A program made the position numbers and the translations under genes. The notes under the pieces are model-generated. The model ran no database searches. It saw nothing but the letters and a program-made list of their open reading frames with translations, and was not told where the DNA came from. Shown here one piece after another: positions 62,685-64,000 of a stretch of 64,000 nucleotides of DNA; position 1 is the first letter of the stretch, and every line of letters begins with the position of its first letter. The stretch is from NCBI RefSeq assembly GCF_008123515.1, contig NZ_VSSR01000019.1, positions 62,001 through 126,000 on the forward strand, read 5' to 3'. This stretch comes from Bradyrhizobium cytisi (GTDB taxonomy: Bacteria > Pseudomonadota > Alphaproteobacteria > Rhizobiales > Xanthobacteraceae).

Positions 62685-64000
62685 TTGGCCGTTCGTTACT
62701 ACGACTGGATCGCTCATCATGCGCGCCGCGCGCCTGGCAAGCTTGCGGCCCTCGACCTCGCGAGCGAGCGCCGCTTCACGTATGCGCAGCTCGACGCCCG
62801 CGTCTCGCGCCTCGCCTCGTTCTTGCGCCACACGCTGAAGATTTCGCGCGGCGACCGCGTCGCGGTGCTGGCGCTGAACACCACCGATACGCTGGAGGTG
62901 CAGTTCGCCTGCGGACGGTTAGGTGCCGTCTTCGTGCCGCTGAACACCCGTCTCACCGTTCCCGAGCTTCAGTTCATCACCGGCGATTGTGCTCCGAAGG
63001 TGATGATCCACGACGCCGATCTGGCCGAGACGGCGCTCGCAGTCGCAAAACTCTGCAACGTCACCACTAGCCTGCTGCTCGGCCCCGGCGGCGCCTACGA
63101 GGCCGGCATCGCTGCGGCCAAGCCGCTGGAGCGAGCCGAAGACATCACGCTCGATGACGTCTCGACCATCATGTACACCTCGGGCACCACGGGATACCCG
63201 AAGGGCGCGACCATCACGCATGGCATGACGTTCTGGAATTGCGTCAATCTCGGCGGTCCCGCCTGCATCGGACCCTCTTCGGTGCTGCTCACCGTGCTGC
63301 CGCTGTTCCACACCGGCGGGCTCAACTGCTACACCAATCCCGTGCTGCATGCCGGCGGCACCGTGATGATCATGCGCGCGTTCGATCCCGGTGCCGCGCT
63401 CGGCCTGATCAGCGATCCCGTGCAGGGCATCAACGTGTTCTTCGGCGTGCCCGCGATCTATCAGTTCATGGCGCAGCAGCCGGCCTTCGCGACAACTGAC
63501 CTTTCCCGATTGATCGTCTGCGGCGTCGGCGGCGCTCCGATGCCGGTGCCGCTGCTGAAGGTGTGGGAGGCGCGCGGCGTCGCGCTCCAGCAGGGCTACG
63601 GCATGACCGAGACGTCGCCAGCCGTGCTGGTGCTCGATCGCGAGGACGCGGCACGCAAGGCCGGCTCCGCCGGCAAGCCGGTGCTGCACACCGAGGTCCG
63701 CATCGTCCGCCCCGACGGCAGCGATGCCGATGTCGGCGAGCTCGGTGAGCTCTGGGTCAAGGGACCGAACATCACGCCGGGCTACTGGAACAGGCCGGAG
63801 GCGAACAAGACGTCCTTCACCGACGGCTGGCTGCACACGGGCGATGCGACGCGCGTCGACGAGGAAGGCTTCTATTATATCGTCGACCGCTGGAAGGACA
63901 TGTACATATCCGGCGGCGAGAACGTCTATCCGGCCGAGGTCGAGAACGTCCTGCACCAGCTCACCGCGATCGCCGAAGCGGCCGTGATCGGCATTCCCGA
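62685..64000 (+). CDS. Acyl-CoA ligase (AMP-forming, ANL superfamily), 3' end cut by the window
   Basis: The first 438 codons are in the window. The start is a TTG at 62685 (MAVRYYDWIAHHARRAPGK), preceded by GGGAGGG. IMYTSGTTGYPKGATITHG is the P-loop, YGMTETSPAVLVLDRED the second motif, and GWLHTGDATRVDEEGFYYIVDRWKD with GGENVYPAEVENVL the hinge. The C-terminal lysine lies beyond the edge. It activates an acid to its CoA thioester, probably the substrate of the divergent dehydrogenase. Confidence 0.9.
   Translation, partial: MAVRYYDWIAHHARRAPGKLAALDLASERRFTYAQLDARVSRLASFLRHTLKISRGDRVAVLALNTTDTLEVQFACGRLGAVFVPLNTRLTVPELQFITGDCAPKVMIHDADLAETALAVAKLCNVTTSLLLGPGGAYEAGIAAAKPLERAEDITLDDVSTIMYTSGTTGYPKGATITHGMTFWNCVNLGGPACIGPSSVLLTVLPLFHTGGLNCYTNPVLHAGGTVMIMRAFDPGAALGLISDPVQGINVFFGVPAIYQFMAQQPAFATTDLSRLIVCGVGGAPMPVPLLKVWEARGVALQQGYGMTETSPAVLVLDREDAARKAGSAGKPVLHTEVRIVRPDGSDADVGELGELWVKGPNITPGYWNRPEANKTSFTDGWLHTGDATRVDEEGFYYIVDRWKDMYISGGENVYPAEVENVLHQLTAIAEAAVIGIP

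Overview
The window is GC-rich, densely coded chromosomal DNA from an alphaproteobacterium, most probably Bradyrhizobium or a close relative. The grounds are the very large set of solute-binding proteins and acyl-CoA enzymes, a Rhizobiales-type sox cluster, and six recurring families of intergenic palindromic repeats. I saw no IS element, phage gene, CRISPR array, rRNA or tRNA. Gene names rest on motif and family recognition from the translated sequence; no search was run.

Layout. 1-4716 (- strand): the 5' end of a dipeptide-type ABC permease, its binding protein with a Tat signal, a broken aminoglycoside-phosphotransferase-like gene with an internal deletion, and an orphan UgpB-like binding protein. 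4921-10492 (+): a tight four-gene operon of a TRAP binding protein, a membrane histidine kinase, a receiver-DUF3369-kinase hybrid and an OmpR-type regulator, with no TRAP membrane subunits. 10493-14084: an ECF sigma factor flanked by inverted repeats and followed by a possible small RNA ending in a strong terminator, then CcdA, a periplasmic thioredoxin-like protein and an unknown membrane protein. 14282-15967: an L,D-transpeptidase and an orphan amino-acid-type binding protein. 16160-19930: two acyl-CoA dehydrogenases divergent from a carboxymuconolactone-decarboxylase-family protein and a VOC protein. 20059-25800: two MFS transporters, an S9 prolyl-oligopeptidase-type peptidase and a DUF938 methyltransferase. 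26026-31961: soxX-Y-Z-A, a SoxXA-binding-type protein, soxB and a DsrE-like protein, then a metallo-beta-lactamase/rhodanese fusion; soxCD are absent. 32049-39722: a 53-residue protein, two more MFS transporters, an ABC ATPase / FtsX permease / AttH operon and a MAPEG protein. 39883-45760 (-): an orphan LivJ-like binding protein and an RND efflux pair.

46152-64000 looks like one catabolic district: an iron-containing alcohol dehydrogenase/maleylacetate reductase-type enzyme, two acyl-CoA ligases, a complete dipeptide-type ABC importer, a two-subunit biotin-dependent acyl-CoA carboxylase, a beta-keto-acid cleavage enzyme (BKACE), an AraC regulator, a GST and an acyl-CoA dehydrogenase. Together these suggest import, CoA activation, oxidation, carboxylation and acetyl-CoA-dependent cleavage of an unidentified acid.

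At least sixteen intergenic palindromic repeats of 80-150 bp punctuate the window. Five of six convergent gene pairs have one in their gap, which suggests a role at transcript 3' ends.
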